From contig OX393576.1 in the NCBI GenBank assembly GCA_947652605.1, positions 52,056,966 to 52,120,965 of the forward strand: a stretch of DNA of 64,000 bases, written 5' to 3'. This document shows positions 46,273 to 57,800 of the stretch, in pieces; position 1 is the stretch's first letter; each line of letters begins with the position of its first letter. The DNA comes from Elmis aenea. Lineage: Eukaryota > Arthropoda > Insecta > Coleoptera > Elmidae. The translations under genes were made by a program, and so were the position numbers. The notes under the pieces are model-generated. The model ran no database searches, was not told where the DNA came from, and saw only the letters and a list, made by a program, of their open reading frames with translations.

Positions 46273-49189
46273 CAGGGGTGTCGGGTGTCGTAGTTGGAAG
46301 TTGAGGAGTTGAAGCTTTTTAGAGGAGTCGGAAAAACTATCGACTGTCGAGTCGTTGTTTCAGTTTTTATCACGTGTGAGAACAGAAGGAAAACAAAATA
46401 ACGATATCACCGAATTTTTTTAAAGAAGAAACGGGAACATTTTGTTTTCTTTTTGTTCAAAAATGGAAACGAAATTAGTAATATTCGATACCGGTTTTAA
46501 GTGGTTTTTCTTAATGTAAAATTTAATTTGAAAAAAAAACAATCGCTTTACGTTAAAAGGCATTGTTTTTGGTTAATCAAATGCTCAATTGTTAAGCAAT
46601 ACAGTTTTATGCAACTGATATTGCAAGCAGAAAATATTTTAATAAATTCATATACGCAATGCAACATTTGCTATAAAACTTACGAAACAAAAGGTGAAGC
46701 AAATTATTAAAAGTAGAATAAGAAACAAAAGCGTAGAAATGAAGAGGCGTAATCAATAATTCCCTTGAATTTGACGTAACGCTTGCGGAGATTAGATTAA
46801 AACACCTCCAGGTACTTCATCGTTACAGAACCCGTTGCTCCAAAGTCGCAGTATCGAGGCACGCGAATATCATTCCATTTGAAATCGAAATATAGTTGTC
46901 TATCTCGTAATGTAATTGCTAAACATAACCTTGTTTCACAGCGTAAAAACGTAAGCTTCAACGCACATGTATAAATAGACAACAATGTCAGCAAATCATT
47001 AAAATTTAATAAATTCAGGGTCAAAATAACAAAACAAAATCCGCACTACAAGCAAATTGTTCTACATGGTTGTGACATTGATGTGCTATTGAATTAAGTA
47101 CAAAAAGGTTTAATAAATACTGTATCAATTTAATCGATTAAAACAGTAAATCATGCTGAGTGCAATACATAATTGCTCCCCCAATGCAAACCGCTAAACA
47201 AAAAAGATTTGTACTTAAACGTAGTTATTGGAATATCAGTTACATTTGCTATTTAACAGGAAAAGTTTCACATTTTTTTTTTTAGGTTTCAACCATATGC
47301 TCACGAAGTAAAATAGTTATAATCGATTGAAAGGCTCATATTTTTGTCTAAGGTATTTTACCTTTATTTTCTGGTTATGATAATTGATAATCTAAGAGAA
47401 ATTAGTTCTTGAATTTAAGATGATAATAATTACGTTCATTATACACTGAAGCATATGTTACATTTGAACAAAGATAGTATGTTGCGTTTTAGTTCTTGGT
47501 TTCGTTGGAGGCAGGTAAAGTGACCCAAAACTGTTTATATGTATCGGCCAGACGCAACCCCTTGCGGGGGCACTTGAGATATACAGTTCACTTTCGACAG
47601 TCTTAGTATAACTTGTTAGAATTATACATGTTACGTGTATGTGATGCTATGTTATGATAAAAAGGGTTGGCATTGTGTAGTGCATGCAGTATGCCGTTAT
47701 ATTAGATAGAGTATTACGTAATACTTCAGTTATTGATGATTATTATGTTATTGTGTTATTCGTGTTATTGTGTACTGGATTGCAATCATTTGGTAATGTA
47801 CTAATCATGCTACTAATTTCTCTCCATTTCTTCATACAGAGTGCTAGGGGGATAGTGGGCCCATGCTGAGTGCGGGTCCACCCCCTGGCCGTAGGTGCCC
47901 CGGTGTGGGGTACACCTAGGTGACGAGACGCAGTAAGCGTAGGAATCCGGATGTACACCGGAGTGTCCACCCAGGTGCCATCAAAGCATGCCAACGGTAC
48001 CCAACGTGACCAGAGTCTGATAGTTGTCCATGTTACTGATCCGGAGTGTTGTCCAGGAGTTGTACTGGATTGAGATCCAGTGTGTATGTTGATACACATG
48101 CTAAGTTGTATAATACGTGGGACGCCATGCTTTGCCTTTCAGCTTTGTGTGCGAGTGAGACCACCTTGTTGATTTATGCTTGGCTTTATTGGAGATTTGT
48201 GTGTTACTGTAAAATGGTGATGGGCTTATATTAACCCTGGCGATCCAGCATCACACGCGGGGGTGGGTTCCCCCCGGTGAGTAGATAATTGTTACTAATT
48301 ATTAAATTGTTATCAGTGGCACAAGCTTCTTTGTTTTATGTACGCTGCATACACCTTTGCACCAATCGCTTGGCTTCAGCCTCTGCCTGCCTCGGGAACC
48401 CATGTGTTTATAATAAATAACACTAAACTTGTAAGTAAAATAATGCGAACCATGTAAACTAAAGTAGTTAACGCCCCAGTTATTAAGTATTCAAAAGGCA
48501 TCCTAACACGATTAGGTTTAAAAATGAAATTGCACTTAAATGTTAGGTGCCTGTTCTGTCTTCTCTATGTATTAAAGTTGTTTCTGTATCTTGAAGGGTA
48601 TTTCTACTTCTCATCTTTTTTTTTGTTTATACTGTCTTAATAATTTTTTTTAATATGTTTTGTTCCATTTTGTTAAGGTGTTCTTTATTTTTTTCTCTCC
48701 CAGATAGTACATTCCAGTTCTTCTCTTAATGCGATTTAAACAACAGTAGGTACAATTCTGGTTGTTTTCGAGGAGTCTTAAAAGCCGCATTTACTGAATT
48801 TTTTTCGATTTTCATGGTCACCTATAGTTATTATCGGGCCCAAGGATGACTTTGTTGTAAAGTGAAATTGTCGGTTAATTTAAAGAACAAAGCTTTATTA
48901 ATGAAAAATGGATTATATTTTAAAATATTTTTGAATAGGTACTTTCAATTTCGAGTCCGTTTTTGAACAAAGAAACAAAATGTCGTGTCCTTTTTCGGCT
49001 TATATCGTTATTTTGTTTTCGTTTTCGTTATGTTCTCATCCTTGATAAAAACTAAATTAAAGAGTCCGGGAGTCGATAGTTTTTTCGACTCCCGACTCTT
49101 CCAAAAACCCTCGACTCCTCGCTTCGCGACTCCTCGCCTCGCGACTCCTCACTCCCGACTCATCATTCCCCATTCCGACTCCCCATCCA
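46273..49189. mobile_element. 2.9-kb element with about 220-bp inverted repeats
   Basis: The left arm (about 46273-46490) matches the reverse complement of about 48955-49189. Shared parts are GGAGTCGG, AAAACTATCGACT, AGTTTTTATCA, GAGAACA, AACAAAATAACGATAT and ACATTTTGTTT. The outer ends are rich in GAGTCG and resemble a known insect hAT style (left CAGGGGTGTCGGG), but no clean 8-bp duplication was found. The interior has no transposase and includes the GC-rich island at about 47480-48430. Confidence 0.65.
47480..48430. other. GC-rich island inside the 2.9-kb element, possible solo LTR
   Basis: Composition shifts sharply from AT-rich to mixed or GC-rich (GGTCCACCCCCTGGCC, CGCGGGGGTGGGTTCCCC). 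Frames of 118 codons (minus, 48099-47743) and about 60 codons (plus) show no domain. TGTTA near 47614 and TAACA near 48423, with AATAAA just before, would suit a solo LTR, but no target duplication fits. Confidence 0.3.
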
Positions 49190-50143
49190 TGATTATTACC
49201 GTTTTATTTTTAAAGAGTCAAGACATCAAATTTAATAATTGTTCTCAAGTTTTTCTATTTGGAGTTCACCATACCCACCAGGTGATTTTTGACGAAATTT
49301 GCTTATATACGATTTTTTTCTTTCTATTCTAGGATTCTAGGTCTATTCAGTGTTCAGCACTCGATTAAACAAACATCTTCTTAAGCATTTTCTCTTGAGC
49401 TTACATTGAGCTGATAAGTTTAATATTCGCATTTTGTCACCTTTACAAATTCATGAGAATTTCACAGAAAAAAAGAAGCACTAATTACTATTTATATTTT
49501 TTGCTTATGTTTTTTCACAAAATTAAGTAAACTTAGAGTTAGTGACAAATAATTTTTTTACCGATGGCTCCTAAACCAAGCATTTTAAATTGGGATTTGT
49601 TTGCCTCCTATCACCAGTTACGTGATAAGAAATCTACTTTAGCAACTACAGAATAAATAAAATATTGTTTTTGGTAACTTTGAAAGAGCAAATATTTAAA
49701 AAAAAAAGTCTGTTTAATGAACCCAAATTTTAGCCAAATAAAATTTGTTTCTTAAAAGTTTAATTTTTATTTTATGCTACCGTATGAATAGCATTGAAGC
49801 AAAAATATACATTTGGACATGAGAAACAAAACATTTAAGACAGAACCATACTGGTAATCATTATAATATAACTGAAGTCCATTCAAAACACCATTTAACC
49901 AAAACTGAATATTAACTACAATACAGGCTTAGATGTTTTGTGAAAGTTATTAATAAAATATTGAAAAATGATTCGTCATTTGTGTTAAGTTTTAACAACG
50001 GTTTTATGGAATTATAACTTGTGAAAATAAAATAAAAATTAATTTGAATTATTTTTGTTAATAGGTACACTCTAAACCTTTTGAGCTAAAGGACCAACTG
50101 CAAATTTTATGAGATCGTAACGGGCCGCACGCACCTTTGGATA
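49190..50143. other. AT-rich DNA
   Basis: No gene or repeat edge recognised. Confidence 0.45.
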
Positions 50144-50151
50144 TGGAGATT

Positions 50152-50530
50152 CAGAGCCGATCATAGGGTTTTCGGGGCTGTGTGCGAAAATAAATGCGGG
50201 GCCAAAAAAAAAAAAAAGAGTTTACTTAAAATGATCATTACAAACGTTTTTTTTCAAATGTAAAAATACTTTTTAAAATAATTTAACTGAAAGTTTTCTA
50301 GTAAAATAACTACTGACTACTTTACTATCTAACCAGCGAATGCCTACAATCTATGTATTTAGTTTATTTGTACCTATAAAGTAACTTTTTATAACACTAG
50401 AAGGGCGGGGTTGTCGAACTAGCGTATTATGAAAACGACTGATAAACAGCTGACAAGGCCGGACTAGCGGGGCCGGTCTATCCGCGGGGTCGTGTGCGGT
50501 GCACACCCTGCCCCCCTACGGCCGGCCCTG
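50152..50530. mobile_element. hAT miniature, 379 bp
   Basis: The left end CAGAGCCGATCATAGGG and the right end complement CAGGGCCGGCCGTAGGG are flanked by a perfect TGGAGATT duplication (50144-50151 and 50531-50538). The interior contains GTGTGCG blocks near both ends and is AT-rich in the middle. No coding sequence. Confidence 0.93.
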
Positions 50531-51052
50531 TGGAGATTGTACTAAGTACGAAGGTAGCAAATGCAATAAATTAGGAACTAACTGGACAAAATAGTGAGGT
50601 ATTTACACACACAACATTTTTTTGACTAGAATATACGAGGACAAACAAGAATTTAACCAACGATAATGATACAACAATTTTTTTTTAAATAGATACGAAT
50701 ATTAAATCAATTGAACTGAAGTGATTTTATTAAACACGTGTTAAAAAGTTTGTGTTTTTAAAGTAAAGTGGTTCGTCGAAAAAGTCTCTAAATTTAAATA
50801 ACTGTGGACCTAAAATTGAGTTCAATATTAGCACCAAATAGTACAATTAGTTGCTGCAAAGAATTCCTCTATAATAAGCAAAAAATACGATTGCTTAACA
50901 GGTTTGTAAGTTAACTCAGGAAGTAATATAATAAATAAAAAAGTACAATATCGGTCGATTTTTAAAAACCACCACCATGCATATTTTTAATTAGGTAGAA
51001 AAGATACAACAAAAGTTATTTCTTTAATAACTATTCAATGTTTATTTGTATA

Positions 51053-53340
51053 CAGGGTGAGTCACGACGGACGCGTCGGAGTTTTATGGCGAAACGCTTT
51101 ATATTTTCCAATTTCTGTCGCTTTTAGATTATGTAAGTCAATAAGGGCTACATTTTAAAAATATTTTCAAACATACAGGGTCCTCCAAAAAAGAGTGGCA
51201 TATCAAAGTTATACTTTTTCTTATAGAACACCCTGTATATTTTTGTATTTTTGGATTCCTCTTTAAATTTAATTAAAAAAATGTGTAAGGTCATATGGGT
51301 CTAAAGTCAACTGTTCTCGTGAAAATCGCGTTTTCATGAAAATACAGTATTTTCAAAAATTTTCAACATTTAAAAACTTTGAGAAGTCTGAAGAAATTCG
51401 CTAGGAGTTAAGATTGACAATAGATTATGTAACACTTTGCACCACCTACATTCTTAAAATATTATACAGGGCGTTTTTTACGCTTGGTCAAACTTGTGAA
51501 ACTTTAAACATCGATAACTCATTTTTTTTAAACACAACCCCTTATATTTTTTTACACCGTCTTATAGAAAATTTAATTCTCTTTCGAAAACATTAATATT
51601 GTTTTATACTTAAAATTGATATTTTCCGAGATATCGCGATTTTATGGTTAATTATTAGGGCAATGTAATATTTTCGAGTAGGCTACGAAGGTAGACAGCG
51701 GTAATTTGAAACAATTGAACGAAAAAACAAGAAAGGTTTAGTTTTATCTTTTGCCTACGCATTTTTAACATTTTTTTATAGTGAAGAGGAATCTCACGTT
51801 TAAATCGAGATTTCTTACAATTATTTATGCATTCATTTATTGGACCAGTATGATAAGATGATTAGTAAATCATATAAACTATTTTTTTTGTATGATACGA
51901 CTCTCGGTTCTACCAAAATGTCTTTGCTTAACTTCTGGTTCCACGCATTTTGCAAACATTGTGTTTTATACAGTGTGCACAATGTTTAATGTAAGTTAGT
52001 GTTTATGGTGTGTTAACTAAAATATAAATACACAGAAAATATTTCAAATTGGGACCGAAGTAACTTTAATTGTACATTTATAAAAATATTTCCAGTGATA
52101 ACTAAAATGTATGTAATAATAATTCAAAAACTTTTGAGACAATCACTCCTAATATGTTGCGTAATGTAAGGCGTTCACTTGAAAAGAGGATCACAATGTG
52201 TATTCAAGAGGATGGTCGTGATGTTGAACATTTATTGTAATCGGCTGTTAAATTTAGTTTTTGAATTATTATTACATTTTAGTTATCACTAGAAATATTT
52301 TTATAAATGTTCAGTTAAAGTTACTACGTTCCCAATTTGAAATATTTTCTGTATTTATATTTTAGTTAACACACCATAAACACTTACTTATATTAAACAT
52401 TGTGCACACTGTATAGTATAAAACACAATGTTTGCAAAATGCGTGGAACCAGAATTTAAGCAAAGACATTTTGGTAGAACAGAGTGTCGTATTATAAACA
52501 TACAAAAAAATGGTTTATAGGATTTAGTAATCATCTTATCATACTGGTCCAATAAATAAATGCATAAATAATTTTAAGAAATCTCGATTTAAACGTGAGA
52601 TTGCTCTTCATTATAAAAAAAATGTCAAAAATGCGTAGGCAAAAGATAAAACTAAACCTTTCTTGTTCTTTCTTTCAATTGTTTCAAATTACCGCTGTCT
52701 ACCTTCATAGCCTACTCGAAAATACTACTTTGACCTACTAATTAACAATAAAATCGCGATATCTCGGAAAATATCAATTTTAGGTATAAAACAGTTTAAA
52801 TGTTTTCGAAAGAGAATTAAATTTTCTATAAGACGGTGCAAAAAAATATAAGGGGTTGTATTTAAAAAAAATGAGTTATCGATGTTTAAAGTTTCACAAG
52901 TTTGACCAAGCGTAAAAAACGCCCTGTATAATATTTTAAAAATGTAGGTAGTGCAAAGTGTTATATAATCTATTGTCAATCTTAACTCCAAAAGAATTTC
53001 TTCAGACTTCTCAAAGTTTTTAAATGTTGAAAATTTTTGAAAATACTGAATTTTCATGAAAATGCGATTTTCACGAGAACGGTTGACTTTAGACCCATAT
53101 GACCTTTTACATTTTTTAAATTAAATTTAAAGAGGAATCCAAAAATGTAAAAATATACAGGGTGTTCCATAAGAAAAAGTATAACTTTGATATGCCACTC
53201 TTTTTTGGAGGACCCTGTATGTTTGAAAATATTTTTAAAATGTAGCCCTTATTGACTTACATAATCTAACAGCGACAGAAATTGGAAAATATAAAGCGTT
53301 TCGCCATAAAACTCCGACGCGTCCGTCGTGACTCACCCTG
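51053..53340. mobile_element. 2.3-kb near-perfect palindrome (foldback transposon), TA-flanked
   Basis: The ends CAGGGTGAGTCACGACGGAC and its complement are flanked by TA. The arms run about 1.08 kb each (51053 to about 52132 and about 52257 to 53340) with scattered differences, so mirrored short frames appear on the two strands. Within each arm are further ACAGGG...CCCTGT pairs (for example about 51174-51235). The unpaired loop of about 125 bp encodes the end of a transposase. It would fold into a very long hairpin. Confidence 0.92.
52145..52240 (+). pseudogene. C-terminus of a probable Tc1/mariner-type transposase in the palindrome loop
   Basis: Thirty-one codons and a TAA read TPNMLRNVRRSLEKR, then a CIQEDG and VEHLL ending. 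This resembles the last residues of many insect Tc1/IS630-type transposases (RN.RRS...R...C....G...EHLL). Everything upstream, including the DDE residues, has been replaced by an inverted copy of the element's own end. Recognition rests on a short motif, so it is moderate. Confidence 0.5.
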
Positions 53341-53342
53341 TA

Positions 53343-55080
53343 TACATAATTAAGTCTCAAGCAGCCCTGTTTTAACCAATAATAGCAAAAGATCAAAACG
53401 GTACTAAAATGCTTCTAAAAAAAGATATTATCGAAGCAGACTTTGTTGTCATTAGGTTATCTTGTAAAAATTTTGTTTTTGACCTAGTTCTTCATTTTTG
53501 CTAAATTTGTTTGCCTGGTTTCTTTTAGCGTGTTTAAATATTTAAGTTACACCAAAAACAGAAGGCAAGAAGTTACAAAAAAAAGTATCGAACTATGAGA
53601 TATACGTAGCATGCTAATGTAAAATATATTTAATTAGGTTAACACTAAATCTCCAATATAATAATTGTTATGTTGAAAGAATAATTTTTAGTGCACAGCA
53701 ATTGCAGGTCGGCAATAAAATAAACAGCTTTATAGCTAAATAATTTAATTTGCGAATGAAATTTTAACACATAATTTTAAAGTAATACATTCTGATAATG
53801 CTTATCAGTAGCTAGTATATTATTATGAAAATAGTAGTTGCTACTAAAACTACTTTTTCGACGTATACCGCACTACATTTTGAAAACAATGGTTTGTTTT
53901 CAATAATTCATTTTTTGTTATCTCGACACCAACTGTTTGAAACAATTGAAGTAAGTTACTTTCAAACACATTTGCATGCATTAATTTTTAACGTTTTTTT
54001 GACGTTATTTTAATTGTTAAAAAAAGTTGTTTATTATTTCAAATTATTTAAAAAAAAAGACATTTGCTAATAAAATTGGTTTAACAAAAAAAAGTTAAAC
54101 TTTCTTCGTTGATACAGAGCATTCGTAAGACTATGGGATAGTTAGAAAAACCTGCGAAACTCGTATTTCACTTCTTATTTTTAAAGAATATTAAATACTG
54201 TAGGTACTTGTGTAATATATAATGGATCCTCATCTTTTTAACCGTTTCTGTTATGTTCAAATAGATTTTCCATATTTAAAAAAAACAGATTATTTTTGTT
54301 GGTTTTTCAGTTTAAACAGAAAATTTATTTGTTAAACTAGCTTCGGAAACTTATCCATATGTCGTATGCTTGCCTGTTGTTTGAAATGAATCATAGGAAA
54401 AATTCTGTTTTTTGCTGTAAAATCTCATGTGTTCCGAGTTGATGACAAATATCCTTCTAAGGGGAAACATCGGAAGGGGCCAATGAAATTAAAATTAGTG
54501 AAACACTGTAAATTTTATCTTTTAAGATTTGCTGTAACAATTATGAATCATGCTAACAGGGCGAATAAATCATTTGTAATGTACATCGCGCTCAAACATA
54601 TCTTCACTGGAGGATGCTGATAAGACATCATAACGTTAAATGCCAAATTAATTTTAGTTCTCTTTAACATGTAACGGCAAATTTAAATATGTTAGTTATA
54701 AACTAATATTCATAATCCTAGGAAAAGCTATTCATTTTTAAAGCTAACTGATTGTAAGTTAAGAAATATCATGAAATATGTAAAGACGTTGATTCATGTT
54801 TGTAGAATTCCTGTATAGGGTGTCCAACGACCCTTTTATATTATAAAAACGCGGAAAATGCTACATAAAATAGCATAAAAGTAGATTCAAATTTGTGATA
54901 TGTGGACTTCAAAAGGGTATAATTGAACTTTTTCGAACCTCGCTCTGGCATGGTTTAAAGTCAAAATTAAATAGTATCTATGTGTTTTTATCCAGGCATG
55001 TGACTATTTAAGTTGGTGTAAATAAAATTTTTAAAGAAAGTCGAGGTCCATTAGTGATCAATCAACCAAAAGACATATTA
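53343..55080. other. AT-rich DNA
   Basis: No gene recognised. Near 54815 there is an isolated TATAGGGTGTCC that may be the end of a decayed CAGGGTG-type element. Confidence 0.45.
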
Positions 55081-55082
55081 AG

Positions 55083-55240
55083 GTGGGTACAGACATGTAA
55101 CAAAACATCGCACCGCAACACCTTCGCGCATAGAATGTTATTATACGTAGAGAGATAGGCCTCGTTTTCTCCTTTCAATAATAACATTCTATGCGCGAAG
55201 GTGTTGCGGTGCGATGTTTTGTTGCATGTGCGTAAATTAG
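55083..55240. mobile_element. Small palindromic miniature
   Basis: AACAAAACATCGCACCGCAA, CACCTTCGCGCATAGAATG and TTATTAT on the left are mirrored exactly on the right around a loop of about 40 bp. The outermost bases (GGTACAGACATG / CATGTGCGT) are less well matched. No duplication could be assigned. Non-coding. Confidence 0.7.
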
Positions 55241-55891
55241 ACTTTGTAACAAAAAAGTTTTAAGTTTTATATTGACACGAAGTAGTTCTTTACGGCCAAA
55301 AAATAATGACATATTTCAAAATAGATAAATCTACTTATGAATGAAAATTACAATATTTCTCATGTAAAATTAATTTTATAAAATGATAAGCGATTTCGGT
55401 TCAAATTTAAATATTACTTTTCTTACATTTCTGAGCTTTTTAACAAAACTAAGCAACATATTTTGGTCACATCATTAAAATTAAATAATTATCAACGACT
55501 GTTGCTGAAATTTGGCAAAATGATTCTAAAACGTTAAATTACAGGACCGCTAATTCAACACATATACGTACACATATCATAATTAGCTAAAGATAAGATA
55601 AAAATTAATTAAGCAAATACACAAAGATGATAATGATTGTTTTAGGAAACATTGTCATAACAAATGCGTAATATTAGTTACTAACCTACAAATAGAATAA
55701 AATAATTTATTGTTTTGGTACTTTGTTATAATAACTGTGGGATAGTCTAAAACAAATTAGTCACTGTTCGATAAAATATGATAAAATTAATTTTTATGAA
55801 ACATTTAAGGTTTGTTTATACGTGCAAGCTTCTCCGTGAACGATTTTTGACTACTTTATAAATAACATTAAAAAGTTAATTCTTACGTTAC
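55241..55891. other. AT-rich DNA
   Basis: No gene or repeat edge recognised. Confidence 0.45.
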
Positions 55892-56669
55892 ACAGGATGG
55901 TCCACATAGAAGGGCCACTATTCGGAACTCGTAAACGATAAGAGCTACAAGGAAGTTTAATTAGACAAATTGTTCTCCTTACTGAGACCTATTCAGTGAT
56001 ACTATAATGTTTTAAAAAAATTGCATGGCACGCTAGATAATAAACAAAAGTCATAATGGGATTTTTTTTAAATTGTTTGTAACTCTGTTGTTCTTGATGG
56101 TACAAAAATATTTCTGAGGAAAAAGTTGTAGATTTTTTTACGCACTGTAAAATGAAAACATTCATTTGCTTTAATATTGTTTAAATTCTTAGATAAATTA
56201 CAAACTTGCATTTCTTGAAATGAAAACCATAGTTGGCTATGACCTCATGAAAAAGCATTTTTTTCCCTCTTATCAATGGTATAAGGTTTAATGCATTCAT
56301 TTTGATATTAATTTATAGGCTCATAAAAAATAAATCAATCAAAAATACCCTATGAAGCTATGGAGTGCCATGAATTTAAACAATATTGAAACAAATGAAG
56401 GTTTTCATTTTACACTGCGTAAGAAATCTACTTTTACCCAAAATTATTTTTGTACCATGAAGTACAACAGTGTTATTAACGATTTAAAAAAATGCCTTTT
56501 TGATTTTTGTTTATTATCTAGCGTGCCATGGAACATTTTGAAAACATTAAAGCATCACTGCATAGGTCTCAGAGAGGGGAAGAATTTCTCTAATTTAAAC
56601 TTCTTTGTAGCTCTTATCGTGTACGTTTACGAGATCCCAATAGTGGCCTATCTATGTGGATCACCCTGT
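55892..56669. mobile_element. Palindromic CAGGRTGRTCC element
   Basis: The left end ACAGGATGGTCCACATAGA and the right end complement ACAGGGTGATCCACATAGA are inverted repeats of more than 250 bp (shared GGCCACTATT, CGTAAACGATAAGAGCTAC, TTGCATGGCACGCTAGATAA). ACGTTA occurs just outside both ends. A 110-codon frame at 56352-56684 lies wholly in the right arm and is not a protein gene. Confidence 0.8.
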
Positions 56670-56859
56670 ATAACGTTACGTTAATATAACGATATAAAAT
56701 TAATTTTTATTTGTAGCTCTGAAACTGTATTTGGAATGTGAAGTGTAAATTTAAAAAAAATAATACAAAATCACGTTTAGATATTCTATTTTAATTGTTA
56801 TCCTTGAAATACAAAAAAATATCTTCTTTATTCATGTAGACAGAAAAACATTACAGACA

Positions 56860-57800
56860 TTTTTGGCATGGTTTTTTGTCCTTAATAAGATAGCGATGGT
56901 CAATTGTTTTTTACTCATATCAATACCGATATATTACAATAAACTTTATTATTTTAAATAGCACCCATAAGCAAATTATGTATTTTTAAAAAGCGCAAAA
57001 AATAAGCTTATGATTCATATCAAAGCCGACTATGGTTGCCTTTTAAAATAAGAAAGTTAGGTGTAATATATCAATATTCGTAAGAGTAAGAAAAATTGAA
57101 CATCGCTCTTATTAAGGACAAAAAACTATGTCAAAAATGTTTTTTTCTATCTTTTTTTTTAAGCGAGATAATTATCATTTTTGATACCTTTTTTAATACT
57201 TGAAATATAGCCACCACCATTTTTGGCACTTTTCAAAAATGTTAAATATCTCGCTTAAACGAAAAGATGGAAAAAAACTTTAAAGACATTTTTTGCATGG
57301 TTTTTTGTTCTTTATAAGATAGCGATGTTCAATTTTTTTTTACTCTTACGAATATTGATATATTACACCTAACTTTCTTATTTTAAATGGCAACCATAGT
57401 TGGCTGTGACATGAATCAACAGCTTATTTTTTGCGCTTTTCAAAAATATATAATTTGCTATGGTTGCCATTTAAAATAAGAAAGTTAGGTGTAATATATC
57501 GTTATTGATATGAGTAAAAAACAACTGAACATCCCTATATTTTTAAGAACCAAAAACCATGCCAAAAAGGTCTTAAAAGTTTTTTTCTATCTTTTCGTTT
57601 AAGCGAGATATTTACCATTTTTGAAAAGTGCCAAAAATCGGGGTTTTGGCTATATTTCGAAAATTAAAAAAGATTTCAAAAATCTGTTTGCGGCAATGAA
57701 TTTCTCTCGAAAAAATAAATCAAGACTTGGTACTTAGTTTTTTTCTATCTCTGATAATAACCGAGATACCCTGTATGGGCATCGAAAGTAGACCACCCTG
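56860..57800. mobile_element. Repeat-of-palindromes element ending in CACCCTG
   Basis: A unit of about 130 bp (GCATGGTTTTTTGT, AAGATAGCGATG, TATTACACCTAACTTTCTTA, TTTAAATGGCAACCATAG) occurs four times in alternating orientation: about 56868, 57040 (inverted), 57275 and 57460 (inverted). The right end, CTACTTTCGATGCCC in complement and then CACCCTG at 57800, matches the end of the 34268-34880 family. The left terminus was not found. No coding frame. Confidence 0.65.

Noticed and set aside
47743..48099. 118-codon minus-strand frame in a GC-rich stretch
   Set aside because: No domain; long frames are expected more often in GC-rich DNA. The stretch is described as an island instead.
51414..51596. 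60-codon frame mirrored by a minus-strand frame at 52725-53057
   Set aside because: The two frames are the same sequence in the two arms of the palindrome; nothing suggests a protein.
56352..56684. 110-codon plus-strand frame
   Set aside because: Lies in the right arm of the 55892-56669 palindrome.
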